Assembly (NCBI GenBank): GCA_000827265.1
Contig: KN834828.1
Span: 1 to 64,000, forward strand
Length of the DNA stretch: 64,000 nucleotides
Reading direction: 5' to 3'
DNA from: Collybiopsis luxurians FD-317 M1
Lineage: Eukaryota > Basidiomycota > Agaricomycetes > Agaricales > Omphalotaceae
The notes below the pieces were generated by a model. The model saw nothing but the letters and a program-made list of their open reading frames with translations. It did not search any database and had not been told where the DNA came from. Each line of letters begins with the position of its first letter. Position 1 is the stretch's first letter. Of this stretch, positions 46,471 through 59,664 are shown in pieces. Made by a program: the position numbers and the translations under genes.

Positions 46471-46926
46471 TTGCACAATACCATATCCTGGTCATCAAAG
46501 TGTCAGCACTCAGTAGCACTGCTGTCAACAGAATTGGAATATATCTCAGTATTGAGAGGGGTACAGCAGGCATTGTGGATGAGAAGCTGGTTGGATGAAG
46601 TGGGTCTTGGTTTAGGTGCTGAACCACTTGATATCCTCTGCAATAATCTTGGGGCAATCAGTCTGATGGAGACAAACAAGGAACACAATTTATCAAAACA
46701 TATTGACATTCATTACCATTTCATATGTGATGTTGTTGCTTGTGGACTCACAGCTGTTCATCCTGTACAAAGTCTTCACAACCTGGCAGATATCATGACA
46801 AAGTCCTTGCCAAAGGATGAGCACCAGAGGATTGTCACTGCTCTGGGCCTGGAATGGTGGTATCAGGATGCCAGGGGGAGTGTTAGATTGGATTCTCCAG
46901 ATGCACAGACATGTCAAGACATGTGA
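46471..46926 (+). pseudogene. Ty1/copia RNase H C-terminal fragment
   Basis: Reads ISWSSKCQHSVALLSTELEY, ISVLRGVQQALWMRSWLDEV, ILCNNLGAISLMETNKEHNL, SKHIDIHYHFICDVVACG and LADIMTKSLPKDEHQRI. This is the standard end of copia pol ('K...ALSS.EAEY', 'DN.gAi.l', 'KHIDi.yHfirE', 'aDi.TK.L'). The Asp of DN is now N. It is followed by the polypurine tract CCAGGGGGAG and an LTR start at 46881, so this is the 3' end of a truncated copia element. Confidence 0.8.
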
Positions 46927-47250
46927 CCACTAGGCATCCTGTGGTTCAGCCATAGAGATACTTCTGTAGGTGATTCTCCTGGTGGCTGGGTTTAGATTCC
47001 AGGCAGATATCTTGCCATAGCTGGGGAAAGGGTTTAGGCCTCTGGTTTACTTTATTCCTATCTGAACTTTTACTTATAAATCTTGTGTGACTTGCAGAAA
47101 CACCCCCAGAACTTTTCTACATTCTGAGGGTGCATCCTATTTCCTTTTCCTTATGACTTTCATATACTTATTTTCTACCTATAGTTTTTATCTAATTACA
47201 TAGGACTGTAGATTTCTCACGCTTGTTACTCCCAGGCCAGCAGATAATCT
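46881..47250 (+). repeat. Copia 3' LTR (start certain, end not resolved)
   Basis: TGTTAGATTGG directly follows the polypurine tract CCAGGGGGAG. The matching TCTAACA end was not found, so the LTR is probably truncated; the end given is approximate. Confidence 0.5.
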
Positions 47251-47689
47251 CAAGCAGGTTGCATTTGCCACCCTGTGCATTCAATTCTTAAATACTGACA
47301 TTGGTGTACCAAAAATCCAGTTTCTTCCCCTTCAATCAAAACTCAGGTTTGTTTTTAGGTTTCAATGGGACTCCAGTAAGATTGTAACATAGTCATTTCA
47401 TATTCAACTGGACAGCCTCCATCTGTGAGAGCTTGGTGACTGGCCTATTTTTTTGACCTTGTAAATTCTCAGATTGATAATGTGAAGGGTATTTTTTGAC
47501 ATTGTTACATGCAGTTACCCAGGGGGCATTACAAGTGGCAACAGTTGGGGATGACAAGTATAATAGTTCTCTAAAGGCTTGTTGAGGGTATGTGCAAGAT
47601 GTGTGTTTAATTTAAAAGCCAGGTAGCACCTCAAGCTATAGCTGAATACATTGGAGTTGCCAGAGAGGATACTGTTGAGCAATAAATAT

Positions 47690-48660
47690 CTATGTAGGTA
47701 GTGTAAGTAACAATACAAATGGAAGATACAGTATACAGCTTACCTCAGTTGATAGAAGAACAACTGAGGGAGCTGGATATAATGGCTGTGGTATATCATA
47801 TATACGGTACCCAGCAGTGGATGCAATATCAGGACATGTACAGGCAGCACCCCACAGGTATGATCCAACCAGGGGACAATACAACTTACCAGACATGTAA
47901 AGTTGGTTATCCTCAGGCAGTGGGATTGGTGACTACATGAGCTTGATGTTAGGAGGGAGTGATGTTTGGCAAATCAAAATGTCTTGCAATCCAAACACAT
48001 CCAGCATGTGCTCAAATTATGATTTCTGGGATATCATAATAGACTTGGTAGCTGGGTCCTGATAGACAGTTATGCCCAACAATACTTGAGATGTTACCTC
48101 ACTAGATTCCCAATGCTTACCCAGTCCTTTAGCTGCCTTCTCCTTCCCTTCAGCTGTTGAAGAACCACTGAACACATTATCACCATATATGCTCAAAATG
48201 ATATGCTTTCCCCTATACAGTGATAATGAATACAAGGATCTGCCTGCAAAGCTGTATACCCATCCTCATGGAAGCCCTGGCCCAGAGTTGCCTGCCAATT
48301 ATGGCTTTCCTGCTTCATACCATGGATAGATTTCCTCAATTTGCATACAAAGTGCTCTGTCCCTGGTTTGATAAAACCACCTGGTTGCATCATATATGCA
48401 TCATGAGAGATGGTGCTATTCAGAAAATCTGCCTTGAAATCAACTTAAAATAAGGAAAGGCTGCCCAAGCATAGCACATATAGTTCAATTTGCTCAAGGG
48501 CATGCTCAACTAACAGCCAAGGAAAATTAATGGGTGTCTTACAAGAACAATTCACACCGGTGTTGAGAAATTTGATGTAGGTGTAACCAGGCGCACATCC
48601 AATTTCATAGGGTTCAATAGAAATTGTTGAAGTCAAGCTGTGCAACAATGTGGGAGAACA
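47690..48660 (-). pseudogene. Ty1/copia reverse transcriptase fragment
   Basis: Minus strand. Reads QPGGFIKPGTEHFVCKLRKS, IHGMKQESHNWQATLGQGFH and TALQADPCIHYHCIGES, then in another frame HIILSIYGDNVFSGSS, where the catalytic YVDD has become YGDN, and LLGITVYQDPATKSIMISQ. Further on, YCPLVGSYLWGAACTCPDIA matches the post-RT block 'Y...vGsL.w....TRPDia'. Frames are shifted several times. It is oriented opposite to the fragment at 46471, so it comes from a separate insertion. Confidence 0.75.
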
Positions 48661-49289
48661 GCAACAAAGGAAGGTTGATGCAGTGCACCATGTGTAATTC
48701 CTGATTCCTATCTTATCAGGCCATTATCAGGCACTCATAATGCCATGATAATGGAGAATTTTGGGGGGTAGCTGGGTGGACCTAGGGCTGAGCCTTGTAA
48801 TGCTGTTATCATGGTATTCAAATGCCATTATAATGATCACCTCATTATAATGCCGGAAACATTTCTCTGACATAGACCTGGATGATCCTGAATTGGGAAT
48901 GGGGTTGAAAAATGGGTTTCAGTAGGGATTGGGACCAAACTACTTTTTTTCTCTCCTATTTTCTGAAGCTTGTACCGGCTTGTAATATAGCCACATTCCA
49001 TTCAGTTTCATGATCCCACTTCACAGGGTGGGAAAACCTAGAAGGATTGTTCTCAAAGTTGGGATGAGTTGCAATTGCACTCAGGATAATCAGGCAGTAG
49101 TATAGAGCAGGGTTTATTTCTGTTAGTGGTCTGATCAAATTCCGCTTTTTCTTGTACTACTATCTACTGGGTTGGGCAAGATAGCAGTGAGCAGAGCAAA
49201 ATTTGCATTGCTGATATAATACTCCTTCTTCCACTCATCCAAATCATTATTATAGCCTCACATCCATTTGGTATATAGCAGCTGTTCAT
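48661..49289. other. Repeat DNA with ATAATG-rich inverted words
   Basis: Short inverted words (CATTATCAGG, CATTATAATG) recur at 48710-48850 and may belong to a small non-autonomous element. No gene is seen. Confidence 0.35.
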
Positions 49290-50700
49290 TCATTCTGAGT
49301 ACAACTGGATTGTCAAAGGCTGTTCCAGATGTTCAGTGACTTCCTTCTCATTAACTTCTTCTTCCACCACAATATTAGCATCTAACTCTTCCTTCTCCAT
49401 ATTCACACTATATTGTCCTTTTTCTACCCACCTCTTAGCTTGTCCTTGCCCAATGTCTTCTCTATATACAATTCCTTCTGCAATTGCAGCAGAAATTTGC
49501 ACATTCATTTCCTGGAATGTAAGAGACAAGTTGGACCAATTAATATTCAGATTATATTCCTGAAGCCAGGGTAGTCCCAATACAATTGGTGCCATAAGGT
49601 CTAGTCATGTAACTTTAAAATCCACTAGATGGATGGTTCTGTCAGCAAAACTAATACAATCTCAGAACAATTTTGTTATTTTGCCAGCCAAAGTTTCCCA
49701 TCAAAGAGCTCTAATGGTATAGGATGCTCTAGCTGCAAAACATTTTAGGGGAATTTTTTTTGCGAGAGACCAATCAATGAACAATCTTGTTGTGTCTGAA
49801 TCTATAAGAGTATTGTAACTAACATCATAATCTACATCAGATAAAGGTAAACTATAAATGAGTTATTCAAATGAGAAGAAAGATGAGCTGGAAGATCTTT
49901 TAGTCCAGCAAAGGTGGCTCTACCTGTTACTAGAGCAATATCTGCAGGACTCCAATTAGCTCCTAATTCTCAGTCAGAGCCCCTTGACCATTTCCAAACT
50001 GATTGGCACTCTGATTCTCCAGTACCTCTATATTCCAAAGACCATCTTCATTCACTGGACCTTGTATTCCATCAATAGTAAAGATGGCAGCCCTCAGTCT
50101 TTCCTGATCTTTATTTTTACTGAAATTATTTTTTCTGTGAGTTGAATCACTGGCCAACTGTTCTTTTGGAGGGTTCAAATTCTCCAGGTTTGTATAGTCT
50201 TTACCCATATGATTTTTTCCTCCACAATGGAAGCAAAGTCTTTCCTTCCTTTGACATCTGAATTCTTCTTGCTGCTCAGGTGTTTGCATTATCCTGCCTC
50301 TAAGAATTGCATCCCCGTCAAAGTCAGCTACTGCTCTGCAACAACATTTACATTCTGTACTATTCCCTGCACTTTGTGGGACATTTCTAAGGCCATTTTG
50401 ACCTTGCAGAAGCTACTGTCCCAAGCAGCTGCACCTCTCTAATTCTGTCTCCAATTATTACCCTGTCCCCTATTCTGGTTGTACAATTTCCTCTGGTGTT
50501 TTGACATCTTTAACTATTATTGCCTGGGTACTGTGGTTGAACCAGCGCCTGGTAATAATTTTCAATATTCTGTTCACATACAGAATTTTCTCCCAGAACA
50601 GCAGGATAGCTGAAGTTTGAACATGCACCAAGTCTGCTAAATAAGTCATAGCCATGAAAAAAAGGTTAAACCATGTATTGACAGAGAGGAACAGGCAAGG
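49290..50700 (-). pseudogene. Ty3/Gypsy gag-protease fragment
   Basis: Minus strand. Encodes a CCHC-like knuckle CFHCGGKNHMGKDY (the last Cys replaced by Tyr) in the 50289-49963 frame, then an acidic segment and APIVLGLPWLQEYNLNINW followed by SNLSLTFQEM, the retropepsin-to-RT junction typical of Gypsy ('mvLGlPWL..hnP.idW'). The gag part (about 50655-50470) is weak. No reverse transcriptase follows. Frames contain TGA/TAG stops. Confidence 0.65.
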
Positions 50701-51529
50701 GATAAATTAGGCAAAAAAGTAGATAAACCAGTTAATCTAAGTTTAACTGATTAAACTCACACCACTTCCTGTCTGCAGTAGGCAATAATCTAGGTAGTGG
50801 ACTAGATAGACAGGTTAATTCAGATTAACCTAAGTTCAGCTCTTGTCATACATCTTTGTTTAACTTAGATAATCATCTCATGAGATACAATCTAGACTCT
50901 GATTATCCTGTTAAACATTTCAATCACACTCATAATAGTGAGCAATGACACTCTCTGATTAACCAGTTAAACATCCCAATCACACCAATCACACAACAAT
51001 AAGAGCAGTGAATGAGATTCAAACTAGCAAGAAACAATAAAAAACTTGGATCTATACAAAATTATACAAATACCTGCACAGATACCCAAACTGACAAAAA
51101 GCAAGCACCCACTAATCCTGTAAAATATATCATCAACAAAAAGTATTCCCAGCCTCCCCTTGTGCTATCTGGGTAGAGGCTTGAACATGAGAGTCGAAGC
51201 AAAGAATCAAAAGTGCATGAAGCCAAAATTTCAACATTTGGTCATGTGATCAGGTCATGTGATTATTATGTGTGGAGAAATTCCAAAGTGGTGCCACTTT
51301 TTTTTTTTATTATTAATTTCGAAAAATCATGTCATTTTTTCAAATTGTAATGACAAAATGACACTGCAACAGTGATGGAATTGGACTATTTTGGTGCTAA
51401 TATGACTTAGGATAATTTGTCAGCCTCGGAGTGGAAGGTATACCATAGGTATAACTGGTTACTAACATACAAAATAAATTATACAGGCTATTAGTAATTA
51501 TATATTTATAGTAATATTCAGAATGTCAG
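50701..51529. other. AT-rich repeat DNA, nothing recognised
   Basis: Contains repeated words such as AGTTTAACTGATTAAAC and a T-run at 51299-51309. No frame of note. Confidence 0.4.
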
Positions 51530-51638
51530 ATCTCCAGGATTTCCCAGGCTGTCCCAGGGACATCTGAGAGACCTTCAGAGACCCTCAGGGAGCTCTCTGG
51601 GAATTCTCAAGGAACTCTCAAGGGGTCTTTAGGGAGCT

Positions 51639-51643
51639 TTGAG
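51639..51643. repeat. Target-site duplication, left (TTGAG)
   Basis: Identical to 52032-52036 on the other side of the solo LTR. Confidence 0.8.
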
Positions 51644-52031
51644 TGTTAAATAACTTTAGTCCTATGTAAGTACACACAACCTCAGAACACAAGATAAGTT
51701 CTTGATTACCTGTAGTCCTACATAAGTACACACAACTACAGGTATGTAAGTATAATATCAAACATGGAGAGAAAAGGAATAATGTACCCTCAAAACACAA
51801 GATAAGTTCTGAGGGTTGTATCAAAACTTGACTGTCTATATATACTATGAAAGAAAGGAAAATAAATAAGGCAGAAATAATCATGAAGAAGGATGCCCCG
51901 GCTACACAGGGATACCTGCACCAGGTTTCCTACAACTGTTAAGCTTCTGTGGAGACCAGAGCTGACATGCCACAGGCCACCAAATGCACTCACATGACCC
52001 TTATGTGCATGTACCTGTTCCAGATTCAACA
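51644..52031 (-). repeat. Solo LTR, copia-type
   Basis: 388 bp. Read on the minus strand it starts TGTTGAATCTGG and ends TTATTTAACA, with a TATATATA box near its middle. It is flanked by TTGAG on both sides. The short inverted ends TGTTRAA/TTYAACA fit a Ty1/copia LTR left after LTR-LTR recombination. Confidence 0.82.
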
Positions 52032-52330
52032 TTGAGAAATCCTCAAAAGTGCCTTCAGGGACCTTTCATGAATCCTCAGGGCATTTTGCAAGATCTTTTT
52101 AGAGATTTTTGGGGGAGTCTTGGGATTGGCTAGAAAAACCCAGATCACCCAGATAACCCAGGTGACCCAGGCAGCCTGGAATCCCCAGGCATTCTCAGGC
52201 AGTTTTTAAGGCAGCTCTCAGGGATCGCCAGGGATTGCCCCAGGGGTCACTCAAAAATTTTGAGGGAGCTCGGTAATTGGCTAAAAACCCAGGCAGCCCA
52301 TGCAGCCCGGGCAACCTAAGACTCTTGAGA

Positions 52331-52976
52331 GTCCCTAGGATTTAACCAATATCCTAGGTGCCCTTAGGCTACCAGTATGTGCCTGGGCTGTAGGTATTTT
52401 TCCAGATAATGTTCAATACCAAGAAAACATGCCAGAGACAATTACACTATTTACAAGGTTTCATGGTCCAGTTGTCCTACCAGATTTCCATTTTGCCCTT
52501 TTTGGGTAAACAATGATGCTCCAGTTTTTCCTGCTGGCTGTGGTGTAGTTACTTTGTCTGATTTGCAGCTTGGCCTTTTTGGTTGAACTGAGAGGTGCCA
52601 GATCATCATTTGCCTGATGTTATTTTCTTCCCCTGCACAGCCACATGTACTCATTTGGTCAATTAGCACCCATCACTCACATGTCAAGCTTCCATCATGA
52701 TTGCTGCACAAAGTGTCTGTTTAATTAATAATCACTTCATTCAATGTATTAAGTTCTCCTAGCCATATGGACACCTCCTTAACCATATTACTGACACAAA
52801 CAATCCCCTCATGACCAACCTGTACAGCTATTACTAGATCATTTTGTGGTTATTTCTAGTGTATGTACATAGACCCAGTGAATGTCTACACTTAATACTT
52901 CAGTACCAGCTATCATTGTATTCTCATAACTACTACACCACATGACCTATCTACATAAGATAGCTTGGGTCTAACA
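52331..52976. other. Repeat DNA ending in an LTR-like terminus
   Basis: The end GGTCTAACA (to 52976) and the following AAATAACAG match the end of the LTR at 55490 and its downstream sequence. An old, diverged LTR of the same family therefore probably lies here, but its start could not be placed. Confidence 0.4.
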
Positions 52977-54792
52977 AAATAACAGTGTCACAACTGTTAT
53001 TGAGATGTCTGGAGCCAACATAGGGCCCAGCAAACAAGGGGGAAGACTGTTACCATCTACCCCTACCTGACAAAACCCAGAACCTGGGGTAGTGCACAAT
53101 CATTGATGGCAAAGGAGGGTTTCTAGAAACCTTCAATATTCATCCTGGTGTTTCTACAATTTGCAGTCAGTGGGAAAGAACAATGAATGAAGAGGGCAGA
53201 ACAAACCACATTCCTGGTTCATTTGGAGACCTGGACAATGCTTCCCCTCGTCACCCATTGCACATCACTGATCAGAGAAGAAGAGGTCATCCCTACAACA
53301 AGGGCAAGTTGCCCCATTATTTGCTCAGTTCACCCAAGTTAGAAATGAGTGGCATACATCAAATACTCTTTTGTTGCCACCAAACTGGAACATTCTAATT
53401 CTGCCAGGATCAAAAACAATGTATCATTTAATGGATCTAATTATGGCAAAGAAATGTACTGAATACAAGGTGAAACAGGTGCCATTGTACCTCATAACTT
53501 GCTTATGGGCCCTGAACACATGTACACAATTTGCCAAGTAACTCAGGAAATGGAAAAGGGAAATCAAACTCTTATTAAGGATTATCCCCTTACTCTGTCC
53601 AGTTTGAATTCAGGAATTCCCTTGGGGGATTGTGCTAGAAGAACCCTTAGACAGACTTCCAATTAACACATGGGTCCACCAATTGTTCCCCTACCTAGGG
53701 AATTTATTGAACAAGTTGATTACTCTTTTTCCCATGCACTCAGAAGTCTGAATTCTGCAGAAGTACAAAGGGAATACCAAATCAAGGGGGAAGAATATCC
53801 CTTGGGATGGACAATGATTCAATATAAAAATTGAATGTCATTTAGGCCAAGGGAAAGTATTGATTCTCAACTTCTGATTATACCAATCACAGCAACTGAG
53901 TTGCATGAGGTAGAAGAAGGGGAATGCTCATATAGCTTCCAGTTTCCCACTTCCCAAAATGAGATTAATAACCCTCTTTGTGGATGGTTAATTTTGACAA
54001 AAGATGACCAAAGTCTCACACTTCAAAATGCCATTGATAGAATTATGTATGCTATCAATCCCACTGACAAAAGTCTTCTCTCGGCAGCAGAATATCACTG
54101 AAGAATGAGGGATGACATTGGGGAAACATTCCTTGTCTCCTCAGGGGGAAGTATTGGCACAATGCCAGAAATTAAAGAGGAAGTAACCTCATCCCCTGTA
54201 GGGGAATTAGGTGTGCATGCAATCATTCCTGTGGATCAAGAACACACTCCTGCTATTGCACCACAGCATGAAGTATGCCCAGCATTTGCAGGAGAACACA
54301 TGGACTATTCTGGTGATCAAACTCATGAACAAGAGCATACTGCATACTATACTGGGAATTTCCTTTATGCAGGAAGCAATGGGGAAGAAGGGAGTATGGA
54401 ATTCATAATGCAAACTGCTTCTGCTCATCATTCACTCCCTGCTAATCAAAATATTGAATCACTCAACAGAGATGGAATACAAAACTTGAGAAACTTACCT
54501 CCCATTGTTCCAAATAGGAATATATCCCCCTTTATCAACTGAATGAGTCAGTCCAAACCAGATTTAGGAAGGGCTCTGTTCCTGAACCAAGCTGGTTTTG
54601 TTACTGGGGGAAGCACATACCACAGTCAAAAGATGCCCCCCTGCATTCATTGAGAATTTATTGTTCAAGGTCCTGCATGAAACACCAGGGGAATAATCAA
54701 TTCTGAGGCAACTAGAGAATTGGGAGTGCTGTTTTCTTCCAATTGGTCAGAACCCATGAACTTTGGGGAAATGTACCAAACCCACAATTTTC
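52977..54792 (+). pseudogene. Older gag copy of the gag-only LTR family
   Basis: Begins right after an LTR-like terminus with the same leader as 55491-55521 (AAATAACAG...GAGATGTCTGG). Open stretches include MNEEGRTNHIPGSFGDLDNA, TDQRRRGHPYNKGKLPHYLL, SFRPRESIDSQLLIIPITAT and, at 54105-54542, RMRDDIGETFLVSSGGSIGT. No family beyond the neighbouring gag is recognised. Stops are mostly TGA. The frame is cut at 54793 by the LTR of the younger element. Confidence 0.5.
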
Positions 54793-55490
54793 TGTTATGC
54801 CTCCAACTCATTTTCTTCACTCTACCCAAACCACCTGCTCACCATACATCTTGACAAGGGATGTATTATTCAGTCCTAGACTGTCAATTCTGATACACAT
54901 TCCTGGAGGCAAACTACTGAATTATGTATTCTGTTTCATACCCACAAGGCCTCATGTCTTTCCACAGGAGTATAAAAGCCTTATACCTACATTTCTCACA
55001 ATAATGCTGTTATTACCTGAACTATCTTGATCTGTGTCATTTTGTCTTCTTGTTCACTAGATTCTAATACTATTCTGCTTAACATGGAGTTGAGCAAACC
55101 CCATTGACACTGAGTCACTGGCCCATCTCTCTCTCACTTGTTGAACTGATCAACAAGACTGTTTGACTGCTGTAGTCTTTTGAACACTCCATCTCATAAG
55201 GTAAATGGACACTGAGTCATGAATCTTTTGAGTCAACCCTCATTAATACTGTCTTAATGGGTTCCTTTGACTCCCAATCTCTAGTTGCACCAAGCTACTA
55301 GACTTGTTAGCCAATGCCCAAGGAGCATTCCTCTCAAAGTAATACTCAAACTGTACAGGACTTGTTCACCTGTCATACATAGTGACTCCCCATTGCATAT
55401 TCTGTCTTGGCTATGGAATAATAAAATACTTTCCTGTTCACTGAACCTACTACAAGCTTCTAATAACTAAAGGTAGCAAAGGTCCTAACA
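54793..55490 (+). repeat. Left LTR of the gag-only element
   Basis: Starts TGTTATGCC and ends GGTCCTAACA, giving the inverted ends TGTTA/TAACA. A TATAAAA box is at 54972-54978. The first 450 bp match 61809-62258 closely. Confidence 0.75.
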
Positions 55491-55518
55491 AAATAACAGC
55501 ATTCTATCTGCCACTGAG

Positions 55519-58500
55519 ATGTCTGGGGAATCTGCAAAATGTTTTGTTAGTGAACAAGAAAGATGGTGCCAAGAGCAAGAATGCCAAAGAGTAGCTAGAG
55601 CTACAAGGTTCCAGAGATGAGAGGAGCAACATGGATCTCCTGCACTGGATAACCATTCAATTTCGTCAGTACCAGCAAGAGGTGCCATCCTCTCTAGAAT
55701 GGGGGAAATTTTGGAGCTTAATGAGAGAGACCCATTTGACCTGGGAAATCCTGTTGAACCTGGGTCTCCTCATGTTCCAGGACACCTGGTCTCAATGCCA
55801 TATGTTTCAAGTCATTTCCAGCGAGGTCAGCCATATCATATGGCAGCTGGAGCTGACTCAAGGCTAGCCATGAGGCCAACTCAAAATGCCTTAATAACTT
55901 CTGAAAAGGGAAGGGAACAAGAAATAATTCATTTATCAGAATTAACTCATTCCCCAGAAGATCCTCAAGGCTTTAGCATGGGTGTGAATTGGACATGCCC
56001 CTTCCACATGCCAACTTGTCTTGAGAACAAGGATTATTATGAAGATTATGGTACATCTCCAACAACATGATATACATCTATAGGAGCAAGACAGAAGGTT
56101 GTCTCCCCATTAGAACATATCAGTTGTCCACTTCCTCTCCCATCAAGGGAAGAAGAATCTAAATTTGCATTGCAACAAGTGGAACGGGAGATGAGTTGGG
56201 GGTTATACCCATTGGGTCCAATCTCATTAAGGGGTCAACAGTCTCCATTCAAATTAGAACAGTCTACTCCGGTAGTAGAAAGTGACTTGATCCAGGCTCA
56301 GGGACTGTTAAGCCCAATCCCCAATGTAAATAGATGAACTGTCTTGTCACTGGAGCAAAGCAGTCCATTACCTGCTCCTCCAACATCAGAGGAGTTTGTG
56401 AAGGAGACACAGAGTTGGAACTGCAAAAGTTCCTTAATGTCTCCCCCCTACCCAAATGTCTGTGTTGTACTGTCAACAGAATTAATGCATCAGTTGGTTG
56501 ATCTTCTCCAAATCAACCAATTCACACATTTTGAGTTAATAAAGGCAATGTGCCACTATATTCAAATTATTAACAGTTGAGATGTGGAGACTAAGGATAA
56601 TTTCTAGGTATTAGCTGCCTACTTCTGGAAACATTTAATGCAACATCCATCCCAGCTACCTAATGGAATAAACAATAAAATATTCCAGTGAAAAGAGGAA
56701 TATGAGGGAGCCTTGTGGCTATCACAGCTGCTTATGGATCCTGAATGAATGGAAATGGTAAATGAGGCCACCATGAGGTGTCTTGAGTCAATATGCAGAT
56801 CTTGAATCAACTTCCCACTGAATACAATAGTAGATAATGAAAAGAGGAAAATGCTAAATTCTCCTATGTTATCATTACTAGATAAAGTTTAACAAGGAAG
56901 GTCTGTGAGAGCAAACAACCTTATTGGGGGTTACAGTTATACCAGTCAATTTCTGGACCAGCAGAAAATAGCTCAGGTGGCAAAGGAGTATTGCAGATCT
57001 ATGGGAAATACTGCTACTCCAAATTATGAGGATCTGGAAGAGTTGAGATGACTTCCACCCACTGATCTGGACCCCAGGCTACTAATAGTATCTGAAGAAA
57101 GGGGTGAACACCAGGTGAGGACATCTGACATGGTTTGGGAATTCAAACCCTCCTCAGGAAAGGCTCAAAGAAAGGAGAATGAGTTCTTTTCAGAAAGAAC
57201 TGCAAGACATTTGGCATTGCAAAATGCCAGCAACACACTGATGAGTGTGATAAATCCTTGAGATGAGGACATTCACCTAGTGAAGCAGCACAAGGAGAGA
57301 ATTGGAGATGTGGGAGGCTCATGGGTAATGAGAGCCCAGATGGACCCAGTAACAGATGAGCTAGAAGCTGCTATGACTACAGGGAATCCTCATATGAGTC
57401 TCAAAACCCAAACCAAGCAGGAGATTTTCTCTCCCAGAGCAGAACATTTGCAAGCTGGAAGCTTGAAAGTACATATTGGAGGTGAAATCCCTCTTGATGC
57501 AGCTCTACAATTGGAAAGAAGGGCTGCCTGAGACAAGTATGCTATCTTGACAACTTGTTTTGCTAATGAGACTCACCCTGTTGGCCAATATCCCAAACAA
57601 ACAGTGACAGAGCCTGATTTGAGATGTTCACTATGGCTGAATCACCTAGGATTCAGAATTGACAGTCTGACATATCACAGGAGAGAAACACCTAAAGCTT
57701 TCCATGAGAATAATTGATTGGATGAACTTCCCAAATACTACTGGACTGGGAATTCCTTTCTCATCTCAATTTTCAGATCCTGGAAACACAGCCTGAGTTG
57801 GTGAGCAGGAAAACCAATGGGAGACATCAGGACCAGGTCAGGTAAAATAGTGGAATATGGCATATGCCCCACCTTCAGGGGAAAGGAACAAATTTGAGAA
57901 CAAAGGATTTAATTTTGTGAGAAGTCAAAATGACTGGGATCTCTCAATTTCTGAAGATCAGCTTTGCCCTTCAGCTCTCAAGACTCATCATCTGATGCCT
58001 CCACTAGAGAAAAAGGAATTCACCCCCCTATGGAACATAAAGGGTGTAGGGAAAGTGGGTAATCCTTTTGCTAGGGAATCAAGTTACCAGATTCCCCAAC
58101 CATTGAGAACCACAGAAGCTCCTCCTCAACAGCCTGTGGTTCAGCAAACAGTGCATGTCCCACCACCAGTAGTGGTGGAAACTGCTCCTCAGGCTGCAGG
58201 GCTCACTCCACCCATATTTACAGCTGCTCCTAGGCAATATATCCATCCAACTGGCAAAAATTTCAACTCGATACCTCAATTCCACATAGAACACTGGGAT
58301 GAGTGACAAATGATTATCACCCCACAGTCTCGACACATCAATACTCCACCAGAGTCCCTGCTGAACAATATTGGAGATCAGGGACTCAAGAGTATAGACC
58401 TTACATAGCTAAACCTATATACAACTACTCAAATTGTGCCAGTACCTACAGAGGTTATAGTGTAGCGGGAGCTCCAGGAGGACCTCCAGGGGGACCTCCA

Positions 58501-59517
58501 TATGGAGGAGTCATGCAGACAGGGGGAACTAGTGATGGAAATTTGGAAAGAAAAAGAGGTAGTAGAAATGGCAGTTTTAGGGGAGGATCTGGAGGCAGTG
58601 GATCAGGGGGACCAGGAGGACCAGGTAGTCCAGGAGGACCACCCAATGATCCTGACAATTGGGGTTCAAATCATGATGCATATTGGCTCCCAACAAATGG
58701 ATGGATGGCTGTATGAGGTCCCAGAGGTGAGAGAGGAGAACTGGGTCCAGCAGGTCAAGATATGAGTCAGATTCCTGAGTTCAATCAGTGAAAAGATCAA
58801 CTAAATAAGAAAGTGAAACTTGACATCAAAACGCCTGACCCCTTTAATGGTTCTGATAGGTGGAAATGGGAGCCTTTCCTCTTGCAAGTTCATCATACTT
58901 TCATGGCCAAACCTACTATCTATGAGAACGACTCAGACAAAATTGGTTTTGCTGTCTTGTATCTGACAGGAACAGTGGCTACCCACTAGGACAACTTGCT
59001 GAAACAGGAAGAGGCTGGTATACCTGTACCTGCTCTCCATACTTGGATCAATTTCATTGGGGAATTCACATTATACTTTGGGTTATTTGACCCCACATGA
59101 GACACACAGGTGAAGCTGGCCTGGATCAAACAGATGGACAATGAGTCATTTGTGACATTCATCATTTGATTCCAGGAGTATGCATTTAAGATGGGATACA
59201 ACAACACAACATTAGTGGCAATGCTCTGAGGGGCAGTAACAAGGAGTCTTGATGTTACAGTAGCTGCTCAAGCTTATCCCCCTCAGAACTATCCACAATG
59301 GGTACAGCAATTCCAGGAGCTGGACAATTTGATTTGTGCCACCAATGCAGCTCACTCCCATGGAGGAAATTCTAATTTCAGGACATATAACCCTATGGCC
59401 CTGAAATGTGTAGCCACATGTATACACCTCATGGAACTTTCTGAATACTCAGTTTCTCAGGAGATTTCTTCTTTTGAACCTGGGGCAATTTCACATTCAC
59501 ACAAAAGAAGAGCCTGA
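55519..59517 (+). pseudogene. Oversized gag with proline-rich and collagen-like segments
   Basis: ATG at 55519 (MSGESAKCFVSEQERWCQEQ). The start and the end (KRRA, stop at 59515) are in the same frame, 1333 codons, broken by many TGA stops (for example ATRFQR-stop-EEQ) and a compensated shift between about 57750 and 58300. Segments: acidic N-part (MGEILELNERDPFDLGNPVE), a long central part of unknown fold, a Pro/Val-rich stretch near 58140-58200, a Gly/Pro-rich stretch near 58460-58660, a collagen-like GPRGERGELGPAGQD, and then the gag domain proper: LDIKTPDPFNGSDRWKWEPF, LLQVHHTFMAKPTIYENDSD, KIGFAVLYLTGTVATH. This last domain matches Agaricomycete Gypsy gag. Such a long N-terminal extension is unusual. 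Confidence 0.6.
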
Positions 59518-59664
59518 AAAGAAAAAAGATCAAATTTAGAAAAAGTACTAATTATTTGGACTATATAAAAGAAAAAAAAAAAAAGGGGAAATCCAAGATC
59601 AATGCTATCTATCTGGGAATACAAAAAGTACAACTTAGGGTCAAGGGACCACAAATTGAATAGC

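Larger units (their letters stand above)
51530..52330. repeat. Degenerate CTCAGGGA/CTCTGGGA repeat array, split by a solo LTR
   Basis: Both 51530-51643 and 52032-52330 consist of loosely repeated CAGGGA, CTCTCAGGG, CCCAGG and GAGCTCT words. The solo LTR between them makes a clean break. A similar array occurs at about 8500-8660 inside the copia gag. Confidence 0.6.

Noticed and set aside
54793..55030. Open frame ending FLTIMLLLPELS seen at two places, as a small conserved gene
   Set aside because: It lies entirely inside the LTRs (also 61809-62046); conservation is due to the LTR repeat, not to coding.
58079..58658. Minus-strand proline-rich frames
   Set aside because: They are the reverse reading of the Gly/Pro-rich gag segment.
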